Assembly (NCBI GenBank): GCA_021790935.1
Contig: JAJYFL010000001.1
Span: 124,001 to 188,000 of the forward strand
DNA: 64,000 bases
Source of the DNA: a bacterium
Lineage (GTDB): Bacteria; Vulcanimicrobiota; Vulcanimicrobiia; Vulcanimicrobiales; Vulcanimicrobiaceae
Reading direction: 5' to 3'
The translations under genes and the position numbers were made by a program. Below the pieces are notes generated by a model. It did not search any database. It saw only the letters and a program-made list of their open reading frames with translations, and was not told the DNA's origin. How positions within the stretch are numbered: position 1 is the first letter of the stretch; the number at the start of each line of letters is the position of its first letter. This document shows positions 54,932 through 63,048 of the stretch, piece by piece.

Positions 54932-56074
54932 CTAAGCGGTGCCCCATGGCTTTCCGTTTGAGTTGTTGACACAAAGAGATCGATAGTATGCGTACCCTGC
55001 GTCAGCTGGCGCCACGATCGTCAACTCGTAGCTGGCGAGAGGGTTTGAAACTCTAGAGAATACCACCAGATCTCCGCCTCCCGGGTTTGCGAGGTCAAGC
55101 GTAGCGTGGTTCATTCTGAGGCGGTTCTCTGTCCTAACTGGATATATCCAGAGGCGGTAATCGTGGAGTTGTGGACCAAGTGGATCATTCAAGATCACGT
55201 TCACCTTGGTATCGGGATACATTCTGGCGCCCTGCGTTGGCGCAGGGAAAAATGGCATCGCGTCGTTTGGTATCAGCACCTCCGGGGTGCCGCGCACCCC
55301 GCTACGGTGGGAGGAGTCGAAAGCCGACAGTTCCATCACAAATATCGTCGCCGCTGTCGAAGGGAGCGGATTCTGCTGAATAACCGATGTCGCAGACCTC
55401 CTCGTTACTCTCGGAGGCGGCGCCGGTAGCACCATTGGCGGAAACAGTGGGTTGGCACCAGTACGCGAACGCTTGCGGCGTGGTGCGCCGTTCGGATCAG
55501 TCGACGCATTTTCACGTAGTACCCGCGACTCAGTTTCGAGCCGACGTAGCAACGCGAGATCAAGAGGAAAGGCGTTGCTTCCCGGTGTTAAAAGGCCGTC
55601 TATATCCAACTGAAAGGCGGAGAACTCCGCCGCCTCGTGAGCCACCGAGAAGTCGAACGCCAATTCTACGCCATACTCTATGTTGCGATACAGACCATCC
55701 CGCGTCACGTTTGCGCTTCCGACGATTACGAGGCCATCGGTAGCGCCTGAGAACACGAACATCTTAAGGTGAACAATCGGCCCTATATCCGAGTGCACGA
55801 CCGTCGAGGTGGCAGATAGTCTTATCAGCTCCTCCAGCGCATCAGCCGAGGTGATGTGATCGTCGATACCAACGGCTCCGGAAACCACTCCTCCTCGATT
55901 CAAGAGCGCTTCGATTCCGGGCATAAGTCGGTCCAAGCCAGATAATCGCATGTATGCTGTTGCGAACTTGAAGACTGAAAAGCGCGTATCGAAAAGCGCG
56001 CCGCTAACATGATCACCAAATCGCTTGATGGGATTACCCCCGAGGACCCACTGCGAAATGGTTTGATGCCTCAC
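54932..56074 (-). CDS. Phospholipase-D-fold restriction endonuclease (BfiI-like)
   Basis: The 380-residue product has a PLD nuclease domain (about 1-175) with one HxK...N...E active site: His102, Lys104, Asn122 and Glu133 (VHLKMFVFSG, VGSANVTRDG, NIEYG). From memory, the metal-independent enzyme BfiI uses His105, Lys107, Asn125 and Glu136, the same spacing. A Pro/Arg-rich linker (about 195-235) leads to a strand-rich C-terminal domain (HDYRLWIYPV ... GDLVVFSRVSN ... YELTIV) like the B3-fold DNA-recognition domain of BfiI. The GTG start overlaps the upstream methyltransferase stop by one base. GC is lower than in the backbone. Confidence 0.8.
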   Translation of the reverse strand: MRHQTISQWVLGGNPIKRFGDHVSGALFDTRFSVFKFATAYMRLSGLDRLMPGIEALLNRGGVVSGAVGIDDHITSADALEELIRLSATSTVVHSDIGPIVHLKMFVFSGATDGLVIVGSANVTRDGLYRNIEYGVELAFDFSVAHEAAEFSAFQLDIDGLLTPGSNAFPLDLALLRRLETESRVLRENASTDPNGAPRRKRSRTGANPLFPPMVLPAPPPRVTRRSATSVIQQNPLPSTAATIFVMELSAFDSSHRSGVRGTPEVLIPNDAMPFFPAPTQGARMYPDTKVNVILNDPLGPQLHDYRLWIYPVRTENRLRMNHATLDLANPGGGDLVVFSRVSNPLASYELTIVAPADAGYAYYRSLCVNNSNGKPWGTA

Positions 56075-57621
56075 TAGGAGGTCCTTAACAAGACAAGCGA
56101 TTCTGCGCGAATTCCATTGGCTGCATGCAGTCCGAATCGCTGATAAGCATCCAGAGCCAGTATGTCGACAAGCGAATAGCCAACGCTTTCGCCAATTATA
56201 GCCAGCAACTCTGGTGTATCTATCGTCCGGCGCCTACCGCCGATTGTCGTCTCGTTCTTGCCGACAACCAGTGCGAGGTGCCCGCCTGTGCGAAGGCATG
56301 ATCTCGCAGTGGTCATGAAGGCTTGCATATCGAGAAAATAGCGAAACAATAGCGACGGTAGGTTTCGGCGCCGAAATCCATCATTCTTATCCAGGCCACG
56401 CAAAAGACGACGACACAAGCGTAGAGGCTTATCAGGCAGAACGGTACTGTTGCCATCGATCTGCGCCTCAAACCCTCGTCGCTCACGCACCGTGATATCG
56501 CGGCTGCCAATCAGCTCCCGTTCAAGCCGTGCTAGAGCATCCGACGAAACAAGACCGAGCGCCGAAAGGCTGAGGCGTTGAGTATCAATATAAGGGAGGG
56601 CCATCGCGTACGGCGGGCTCGTAATTATCGCATCAACAGGGCCAGCTACGCGCCTGAGTGAGTCACGGGCATCGAGTAAGCCTATGCCTGTCTTCGCTTT
56701 TACCTCGTTCTTCAGAACGGACTCGACCGCGGCGATTTCACCGATCTTAGCTCCCGCTGCTTCAATAAAGCGCGCTATAAGCGGCGCATTAGTGATTTCT
56801 TGCTTTCGACGCCGGATTCGGAGATCTGCTTCATCCTGCTGCGAAACTGAGCGTAAGTGGTCGCTCAGCAGAACGCGGAAGATACGCTCGATCGCAGTAT
56901 CGCCTACTCTCCCGATTACATGCTCTATCATTTCCAGTTGCAATAGCACTGACGGCGGGAACCATCTGGACAAGTAGTCGTCGCCTCGCAGGTTGCCACG
57001 CAGGCAAAAGGTGCGCCCAATCTGCTGCTCGGTGGTTCGGTCGATTGACCTGTCCGAGGCGCCCAAATGGCGCCATGGCAGCAACGCCTCAGCAACAAAA
57101 CGAAACGTCGACGTTAGCGAGGATGCAGGCATGCGCAGGGCGCCGGTCTTCGCAGTCGCGATCTCAACAGCCATTGGATTGATATCAGCGCCGTAGGCGT
57201 CCCAACCGTTATGGATCGCCTCTACGAGCACGGTGCCGCTTCCGCAAAATGGGTCAAGTACTGTACTCCCAGGGCGCAGCCCGATTATGTTTCCAATGGC
57301 GCGGACGACCTGAGGATTAAATTTTCCCTTATATTCGTGGAGACCGTGCGATGAATAGCGGGTGCGCTGACGGCTCTTTACGCGCGCACTAGATGCGCGC
57401 TCGAGTTGGGTTTGGATCGGCGTTATCTGGCGGTGTCTATTTGTCACAAACTCGCAGTAAGTAGCGCGGCTTCCCAAGTGGTCCCAACGTGGAAAGCCCG
57501 GCGTGGAGATCTTTCCGATCGCGAGCTCCGTCTTCCGACGAGCGAGCGCCGCAATCTCCATCTGAGCAAGTGTGACTTCGTATGGGAACAAGTTGTATGA
57601 CGACAGATGAAAATCAATCAC
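56074..57621 (-). CDS. DNA methyltransferase (m4C/m6A type), second of a pair
   Basis: The 515-residue product has SAM-binding motif I DPFCGSGT (123-130) and the amino-methyltransferase catalytic motif TSPPYA (SPPYA 335-339), preceded by a motif X-like HEYKGKFNPQVVRAIG. The approximately 200 residues between the motifs probably include target recognition. It shares the HxY...F, DPFCGSGT and TSPPY arrangement with the upstream methyltransferase, so the two are paralogous. The GTG start overlaps the upstream stop as GTGA. It most likely protects one strand of the site cut by the PLD nuclease. Low GC suggests transfer. Confidence 0.85.
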   Translation of the reverse strand: MIDFHLSSYNLFPYEVTLAQMEIAALARRKTELAIGKISTPGFPRWDHLGSRATYCEFVTNRHRQITPIQTQLERASSARVKSRQRTRYSSHGLHEYKGKFNPQVVRAIGNIIGLRPGSTVLDPFCGSGTVLVEAIHNGWDAYGADINPMAVEIATAKTGALRMPASSLTSTFRFVAEALLPWRHLGASDRSIDRTTEQQIGRTFCLRGNLRGDDYLSRWFPPSVLLQLEMIEHVIGRVGDTAIERIFRVLLSDHLRSVSQQDEADLRIRRRKQEITNAPLIARFIEAAGAKIGEIAAVESVLKNEVKAKTGIGLLDARDSLRRVAGPVDAIITSPPYAMALPYIDTQRLSLSALGLVSSDALARLERELIGSRDITVRERRGFEAQIDGNSTVLPDKPLRLCRRLLRGLDKNDGFRRRNLPSLLFRYFLDMQAFMTTARSCLRTGGHLALVVGKNETTIGGRRRTIDTPELLAIIGESVGYSLVDILALDAYQRFGLHAANGIRAESLVLLRTS

Positions 57622-58754
57622 GACGCCACACCTCGCTCAAAAACTAACACGTGCTCGCTATTTCGCGGACTGACGCGCGGATTAAAGGCTTTTCTTGTGT
57701 AGGGAATACGCCTTAGTGTCGCCTCCTTTAATCGGTAGCCATGCCCTGCGGCTGCGCGACCCATCAAAGCTCGATTATCCACGGTGACCCCGTGAATAAT
57801 GGAATCCGAAATCACAAAACACAAGGGAGCCTCGGGCGTGGTGACAGCCTTAAGCAAGCCGAACAAGTGGTGCATCTGACGTTCGAAGTCTTCCGCGGTT
57901 TGATGATTTTTTTTAAAATAGTGTGGGCGGGCACCGATCTCTCGTTCACGGACAAAGAGTGGATCGTAGCCGAGCCAGTACATCCGATACTTATGATAGA
58001 GCCAGTATTCGTAGGCATTTGGATAAGGCGGCGAGGTGATTACAAGGTCGAATGGGCCACGAAGATCCGACGGTTCGATACCGAGGATGTCACGATTTAG
58101 GATCATCGCCTCTGGTCCTGCTGGAATACGGCCCGCAAAAAGCGAGGAGCAAAGGTCGGCTACGCTGCGTCTGAACTGAGCAATGACGTCATCGTACGCG
58201 ATGCTCTTCTCAATAGCCGCATACCGCGTATCACTTTCTTGCCGAGAAACCCGTACGATGATGCGCGAAAGCGCGCACATCAACGCCTCGCGCTCGTTTA
58301 GGCTTTCACAAAGTTCTATGTGAAGAACGATATCCCGAAGCGCCTGCTGCACCTCCAGGCCAAACCAATGATCGACTTTCGGAATTGCGCTAACTAGATC
58401 GCGACTAACGACCTGCGAAGCGATAGGCATGCCTGCGTGCGCCCGGATGTTGTGCAACTCATCATCGCCGTATGATCGAGTCTTGACGCGACTTATCAGA
58501 CAAGCAATCGGGTGAAGGTCAATCCCCGTAGCGCTGCATCCTGCGCGCAGAGCACTGGTTAGCGTTGTACCCGATCCACAGAACGGATCAAGCACATTCA
58601 TGCCAGGCTTACTAAATTGACCTAACAATGAATCCGGAATAAGGGAAATAAAGCGCGCAGGATAGGGGTGGATAGTAGCCAGCGGCTCAACACCCTCTGA
58701 TGCGCCATCCCAATCGATTTCTGCAAAAGCGAGATTCGGCTGCGAACGAGTCAA
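57618..58754 (-). CDS. DNA methyltransferase (m4C/m6A type), first of a pair
   Basis: The 378-residue product has a motif X-like HPYPARFISLIPDSLL, motif I DPFCGSGTT from residue 56, and catalytic motif TSPPYPNAYEYW (SPPYP 241-245), followed by FVISDSIIHG. It belongs to the exocyclic-amine DNA methyltransferases. The TTG start has a strong AGGAGG site eight bases upstream, so this is probably the first gene of the three-gene operon. Two methyltransferases plus one endonuclease are expected for an asymmetric (type IIS-like) recognition site, where each strand needs its own enzyme. Confidence 0.87.
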   Translation of the reverse strand: MTRSQPNLAFAEIDWDGASEGVEPLATIHPYPARFISLIPDSLLGQFSKPGMNVLDPFCGSGTTLTSALRAGCSATGIDLHPIACLISRVKTRSYGDDELHNIRAHAGMPIASQVVSRDLVSAIPKVDHWFGLEVQQALRDIVLHIELCESLNEREALMCALSRIIVRVSRQESDTRYAAIEKSIAYDDVIAQFRRSVADLCSSLFAGRIPAGPEAMILNRDILGIEPSDLRGPFDLVITSPPYPNAYEYWLYHKYRMYWLGYDPLFVREREIGARPHYFKKNHQTAEDFERQMHHLFGLLKAVTTPEAPLCFVISDSIIHGVTVDNRALMGRAAAGHGYRLKEATLRRIPYTRKAFNPRVSPRNSEHVLVFERGVAS

Positions 58755-59404
58755 ACTATTAGCCTCCTACGTGTATGCACCAAGGCACGCTAATCCCAAA
58801 GCCGTAGCAAAGCGCGCGAGTTCGGGGGTTGCTTAGCACAAGTCATCGACTCCGCGGGAAAGGCTGACGGACGAGCGCATCGCCATGGAGCGCCTAAGAG
58901 CCTAGTTCAGTGATATGCCAGCAGTCTGGCACTATGATTCTAGACTCATCGGTTCGATGGACAACAAGGAATCTCGCTTTCCGCACCAAGGTCTCGGGCA
59001 AAAGAGCCCGCGATGCGGCATTGTAGTTCTTCTTCGCTTCTCTCGACAGGCTATCCCCGACAATCCCCAAGATTTTGGGTACGAACGACCGTTCGCCACT
59101 AGACCTTCCGGTGCCCTCATGAGACTAGAAAGCAACGGCGCGCCAATGCCGTCTCCCTTATCAGCGGGTGCCAGCCGTCTTAGTGGCCCGCGGGTTCCAA
59201 TTATTGAGAACCGACGGGTATCGCTGGGCCTCCTAGCAGGGCCGCTAGCGGCAAGGAGATTCATCAGATGGGGCCGCACCCGGGCCTCGGCAACCTCCAC
59301 TCCTCGCAAACTTCGGGGGCTCATCGTCGAGGCAGATTGGGGGCAGCTTTAGCCGAACGAGCAATGGTCTACGTAGACCCCGTGGCGACGAAGGGGCATT
59401 CGCC
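58755..59404. other. Gene-poor stretch upstream of the restriction-modification operon
   Basis: Open frames of 130-145 codons exist on both strands, but they overlap each other, lack ribosome sites and have no recognisable domains, so none is annotated. The operon promoter must lie in the first hundred bases. The rest may be decayed mobile-element sequence; no terminal repeats or transposase motifs could be identified. Confidence 0.5.
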
Positions 59405-59948
59405 TTGACCATTGGCGCGGTTGCCGGCGTCGCGATAGATCGCGAGCGTGCCGTTTGGCTCGCGGAGCGGTCTGCTGAAGCGGTGCCGACCGTCTCGTCC
59501 CGGTGGGGCGTTGGGCAACGCAGACGGGCACGCGCGTTTCTCAATGAGGCGTTAGCGTTTACGGCCTCCGACGTTTCGCGCGCTGCGGAACTCGGCATTG
59601 CGGCGGCGGACGATTTCGAGTGTCGTGGGATTCTATTGGCGCGCTGGGAGGCTTGCGGCGCATCTCTATTTTCTGACGGGGCACGTTGGTTATCGAACGC
59701 GCGCTCGCCGATTGCTCGAACTCTACAGCGATCGGCCGCTCGCGTTTTCGGAGGACAAGCCCGAGAGTATGCCGCCTCGACAGAGGGAGGTGGTGGAGCG
59801 AGTGCTCGCCGGAGGCGGGTCCGAGACATCGCAACGGCGGCGGGTCTGAGTGAAAGCGCCGTACTCAAGACGATCATGCGTCTCTAAGCGTCTTGGCGTC
59901 CACGGCCGCGCCGAACTGTTGGCATTAATGCTTCAGCGTGCGGGCTGA
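59405..59948 (+). pseudogene. LuxR-type regulator remnant with several frameshifts
   Basis: The C-terminal part of a LuxR-family regulator can be read only by switching frames. First comes RARAFLNEALAF and AAELGIAAADDFECRG in one frame, then GYRTRARRLLELYSDRPLAFSED and MPPRQREVVERVLAG in a second. DIATAAGLSESAVLKTIMRL follows in the first frame, and KRLGVHGRAELLALMLQRAG in the second, to the stop at 59946-59948. At least three small indels, near 59652, 59815 and 59885, are needed. Loss of the last join breaks the DNA-binding helix-turn-helix, so no functional regulator is made. The N-terminal part is missing. Confidence 0.75.
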
Positions 59949-60336
59949 GCAGGCCGAAGGACTGCGACCCCGCCGCGTGTCGTTCTGGCAAGCTGAACGG
60001 GGCCGCAGCCTCGCGACCCGCTCTCTGGTTGCGCGTTTGTACGCACACACACACTCACCGGCTTGCGTCGTGAAAAATCAAAAATCGGTGCGGTCCTTGC
60101 GTATCAGCCATCTGATCGCCGAAAAGCGGCCGTCAAGTATGGGGTCAGACGCTGTTGAAGACGGCTTCTAGCGGCATGATGTACGAAGATTGGTTGTTGA
60201 CAGACGACCCGTTTGATTTGGGACGCGCCGCGCGCGGTCGAACCGAGTGCCTCGCCCCGTAGGCTCTTGGCCGGATAACGCCAGATCGCCGGCGAGCGTA
60301 GGAACGTAGCGGGCTACTCAAGAAGCGCTGGCCACC
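59949..60336. other. Gene-free stretch before the MoxR operon
   Basis: No gene is supported in these 388 bases. An ACACACAC run lies near 60045 and a TTGACA hexamer near 60196, without a matching -10 at normal spacing. The MoxR-operon promoter should be in the last part. It forms the right edge of the gene-poor, accessory stretch. Confidence 0.45.
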
Positions 60337-61305
60337 ATGAGCGTTTCGCTGGATTCATTCCCGTTGCGGCCGCTCGGCTTGGGCGAGATCTTCGATCGCG
60401 CCGTGACGCTGCATGTGCGCAACTTCGTCGCGTTCTCCATTATCGCGCTCTTCTTGGTCGTCCCCGTGAGCGTCGGCGGGTATTTTGTGACCGCCAATTT
60501 CTCCGGCGTTTACAGCCAAGCGATCTATCAGATGGAGCATCCGGCGAAGGCCTCGGACGCTAAGCCGCCGATCGGCCTCGGCGAGGCGCTGCGCATCGAC
60601 GAAGTAGCCGGGTTGCAGATGCTGCTGCTGGGGTTGCTCGGGCCGTTTGCGACCGTCGCGATAGCATTCGGCGTCGCACGTCGTTACGCCGGCCAGCGCA
60701 TCGATTGGCGTTCCGCCTACCTCGCCGCTCTGCGGCGATGGCCCGCGGTCCTTGCGATCGTCGTGGTCGAGGCGTGCAGCGTAAGCGGCGCCGGTTTCAT
60801 GGGTGTCATCGCCATAGCGGTGCTCGCGGTGATCGGCGTGCTGGTGCTCAAGGCCTCCGCAGTGCTCGGCGTCGCGGTTATCGTGCTCTCCGTGCTGTTG
60901 TATCTTGCGCTCATCGGCTTGATTCTGATGCTGCTCGTTGCGGTGGCGTTCATGTTTTACGCGGTGGCGGTCGAAGATGCCGGGATCGGCGAAGCCATCG
61001 TCAGCGGCTTCGCGCGCATCTTCAACCGCTCGGAGTTTTGGCGCGCGGTGCTCGTCTGTCTGGCGCTCTTTGCGGTGCAACTCGGGATCGCGATCGTTGC
61101 GCTGGGGTTCTTCGGCCTCTTCGAGTTCGTCATGCACTCCGCTCTGCTCTACGCCTTCGCAGAGGGGGCGCTCCAACTTCTTGAGACGACGTTCGTGACG
61201 ATCCTGCTGGCGGTCTACTACTTCGACGTGCGGGTGCGTCGCGAAGGACTCGATCTCGAAGCGAGCCTGGAGCGGCTGGCGAACGTACCCGCCCCATCGG
61301 CGTGA
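60337..61305 (+). CDS. Multi-pass membrane protein heading the MoxR operon
   Basis: The 322-residue product has a conserved-looking start (FPLRPLGLGEIFDRAVTLHVRNF) followed by about six membrane segments. This start is common in integral membrane proteins of the glycerophosphodiester-phosphodiesterase membrane-domain type, often called YckC-like or DUF7544-like. No catalytic motif is visible. It overlaps the DUF4129 gene, so it belongs to the MoxR cluster and may be part of the membrane complex assembled by the ATPase. Confidence 0.72.
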   Translation: MSVSLDSFPLRPLGLGEIFDRAVTLHVRNFVAFSIIALFLVVPVSVGGYFVTANFSGVYSQAIYQMEHPAKASDAKPPIGLGEALRIDEVAGLQMLLLGLLGPFATVAIAFGVARRYAGQRIDWRSAYLAALRRWPAVLAIVVVEACSVSGAGFMGVIAIAVLAVIGVLVLKASAVLGVAVIVLSVLLYLALIGLILMLLVAVAFMFYAVAVEDAGIGEAIVSGFARIFNRSEFWRAVLVCLALFAVQLGIAIVALGFFGLFEFVMHSALLYAFAEGALQLLETTFVTILLAVYYFDVRVRREGLDLEASLERLANVPAPSA

Positions 61306-61970
61306 CGCCGTATGCGGTGCCGCCGTCGCCGCCGGTCGATCCCAAGACGCTGGCGCGTACGATTCTCTCGGATACCCGGCGCTATCGGCTGACGCGGCCG
61401 CACGCGGTGCCGCACGCCGAGTCGTGGTTGGAGCGGGTGCTGGACTGGGTGAATGGGTTCTGGGAGCGTTTGATCCGCGCGCTGGCAGCGCACGTGCACG
61501 TCTCCAAGGGTGCGAGCCTCGCCGTCGGCCACGTCGTGCTCGCGCTCTTCGCGGTGGCGTTCGTCGTTCTGGCCGCGCGTCTGCTTGCATCGCTCCTGAG
61601 CGGTACCGGCAGCGCAGCCGCGCCCGGCGGTGCAACGGAAACGTCGCCCGATGCGAACGCCCTCTATCGTTCGAGCCTGGATGCCGCCGCGCGCGGCGAT
61701 CTCGCCCGGGCGGCCGCGTTGCTCTTCGCATCGGCGGTGGCCGCGCTCGATCTGCGCGGCGTCGTGCGCGAAGACGCCGGCACGACCGTCGGTGAGTTTC
61801 GTCGCGAACTGCGGGCACGCGATGCACGGCTCCTCCCGGCGTTCGACGAGATCGCCCGTCCCTTTACGGCAGCTGCCTATGCGGAGCGCCGCATAACGCG
61901 CGAAGAGTGGGAAGGCGGCCGTCGCGCGCTCCTCGCGTTGCTTCCGGCGGAGCAGTCGAAGCGTGCGTAA
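61302..61970 (+). CDS. DUF4129-domain membrane protein
   Basis: The 222-residue product has one central membrane segment (GHVVLALFAVAFVVLAARLLASLL) and a C-terminal helical domain (ANALYRSSLDAAARGDLARAAALLF, then VREDAGTTVGEFRREL and FTAAAYAERRITREEWE). This matches DUF4129, usually found with MoxR, DUF4350 and DUF58 genes. The start codon overlaps the upstream stop and the end overlaps the DUF4350 gene by eight bases. The family has no established biochemical role. Confidence 0.85.
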   Translation: MTPYAVPPSPPVDPKTLARTILSDTRRYRLTRPHAVPHAESWLERVLDWVNGFWERLIRALAAHVHVSKGASLAVGHVVLALFAVAFVVLAARLLASLLSGTGSAAAPGGATETSPDANALYRSSLDAAARGDLARAAALLFASAVAALDLRGVVREDAGTTVGEFRRELRARDARLLPAFDEIARPFTAAAYAERRITREEWEGGRRALLALLPAEQSKRA

Positions 61971-63048
61971 CCGCTTGGGCGAGGCCGTTGGCGTGGTGAT
62001 CGCGTTTGCCGGGGTCGTGCTGCTCGCGCTGCTGAGCCTGCCGAACGCCGGCAAGGGGTCCGTCTTTTCGAGCTACGATACCGGCCGCAACGGGTACCGC
62101 GCGCTCTATGCATTGCTGCGCCGCGAGCGCGTCGCCATCACCCGTATGGAGTATCCGCTGGGGCTCCTCACTCCGGGCGTTCGAACGCTCGTAATCTCCC
62201 AGTCGCGTTCGGGAATCGATCGCAACGAGGTCTTGGCGCTTCGGCAGTGGGTTCGCGGCGGAGGGAGGATGATCGCGCTCGACACGTCGTTCAATGCAGC
62301 GGACAAGAAGTATTTTGGTATTCCGCAACAGAGGCGCGCCGTCCCGAAAGAGCGCATCGCATCGCCGCCGGCGCCGCGGGCCGATCTGCCCGGTGTCCGC
62401 CGCGTCGCTGGAAATTTCGCGTCCGTCTTCGCACGCGGACGGCATCCTCACGGCGAACCGCTGCTCGTTACCCGAAGTGGTACGGTCGCGCTCGCTATCG
62501 CTCTCGGCAAGGGTGAGGTCGTTGCGATCTTGGATCCAAGCGTGTTCAGCAACGTGCGGCTGCGCGATGCCGGCAACGCGCGCTTTGCCTACGATCTGCT
62601 GGCAGGCGGGCCGGTCGCTTTCGACGAGCGCATCCACGGGTACGCGCGCGAGCGCGGCTTTTGGCAGGCGTTGCCCCCGCCCGTGCGCGCGGCGGTCTTC
62701 ATCGTCGCCGCGGTGATCGTGCTCGGGCTCGTGGGGGAGAACGTTCGTTTCGCCCCGGCGCTGACGCCGCCGGCAGAAGACGACCGCGACTCCTCTGCCT
62801 ACATCGATTCGATGGCGCGCCTGTTCGAACGCGGGCGCGCGGTGAAGTACGCGATCGCCGCCTGCGCGGATGCGGCGACGCGTTCCGCGCGCGTTCGTTA
62901 CGGCGGCGCCGGCGAACGCATCGACGATCCGGTGCTGCGCGATGGCATGACGGAGCTTCTGCGCTTGCGTGGCCTGGAACGGCCGGCGCCAGCGGATCTC
63001 TTGCGCGCGGGCGTCTTGGCCGCGCGCCTACGAAAGGAACGAGGATGA
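61963..63048 (+). CDS. DUF4350-domain membrane protein
   Basis: The 361-residue product has an N-terminal membrane helix (VIAFAGVVLLALLSLP) and a DUF4350-type alpha/beta domain (SSYDTGRNGYRALYALLRRERV, VLALRQWVRGGGRMIALD, VVAILDPSVFSNVRL). A second membrane helix (AAVFIVAAVIVLGLVGENVRF) and a cytoplasmic helical tail follow. DUF4350 proteins accompany MoxR ATPases and resemble ThuA/GATase-like folds without catalytic residues. The stop overlaps the moxR start as ATGA. Confidence 0.85.
   Translation: MRNRLGEAVGVVIAFAGVVLLALLSLPNAGKGSVFSSYDTGRNGYRALYALLRRERVAITRMEYPLGLLTPGVRTLVISQSRSGIDRNEVLALRQWVRGGGRMIALDTSFNAADKKYFGIPQQRRAVPKERIASPPAPRADLPGVRRVAGNFASVFARGRHPHGEPLLVTRSGTVALAIALGKGEVVAILDPSVFSNVRLRDAGNARFAYDLLAGGPVAFDERIHGYARERGFWQALPPPVRAAVFIVAAVIVLGLVGENVRFAPALTPPAEDDRDSSAYIDSMARLFERGRAVKYAIAACADAATRSARVRYGGAGERIDDPVLRDGMTELLRLRGLERPAPADLLRAGVLAARLRKERG

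Noticed and set aside
58915-59352. 145-codon frame on the plus strand (with a 130-codon frame opposite)
   Set aside because: Neither strand has a ribosome site, a recognisable domain or protein-like composition; both are likely chance frames in non-coding DNA.
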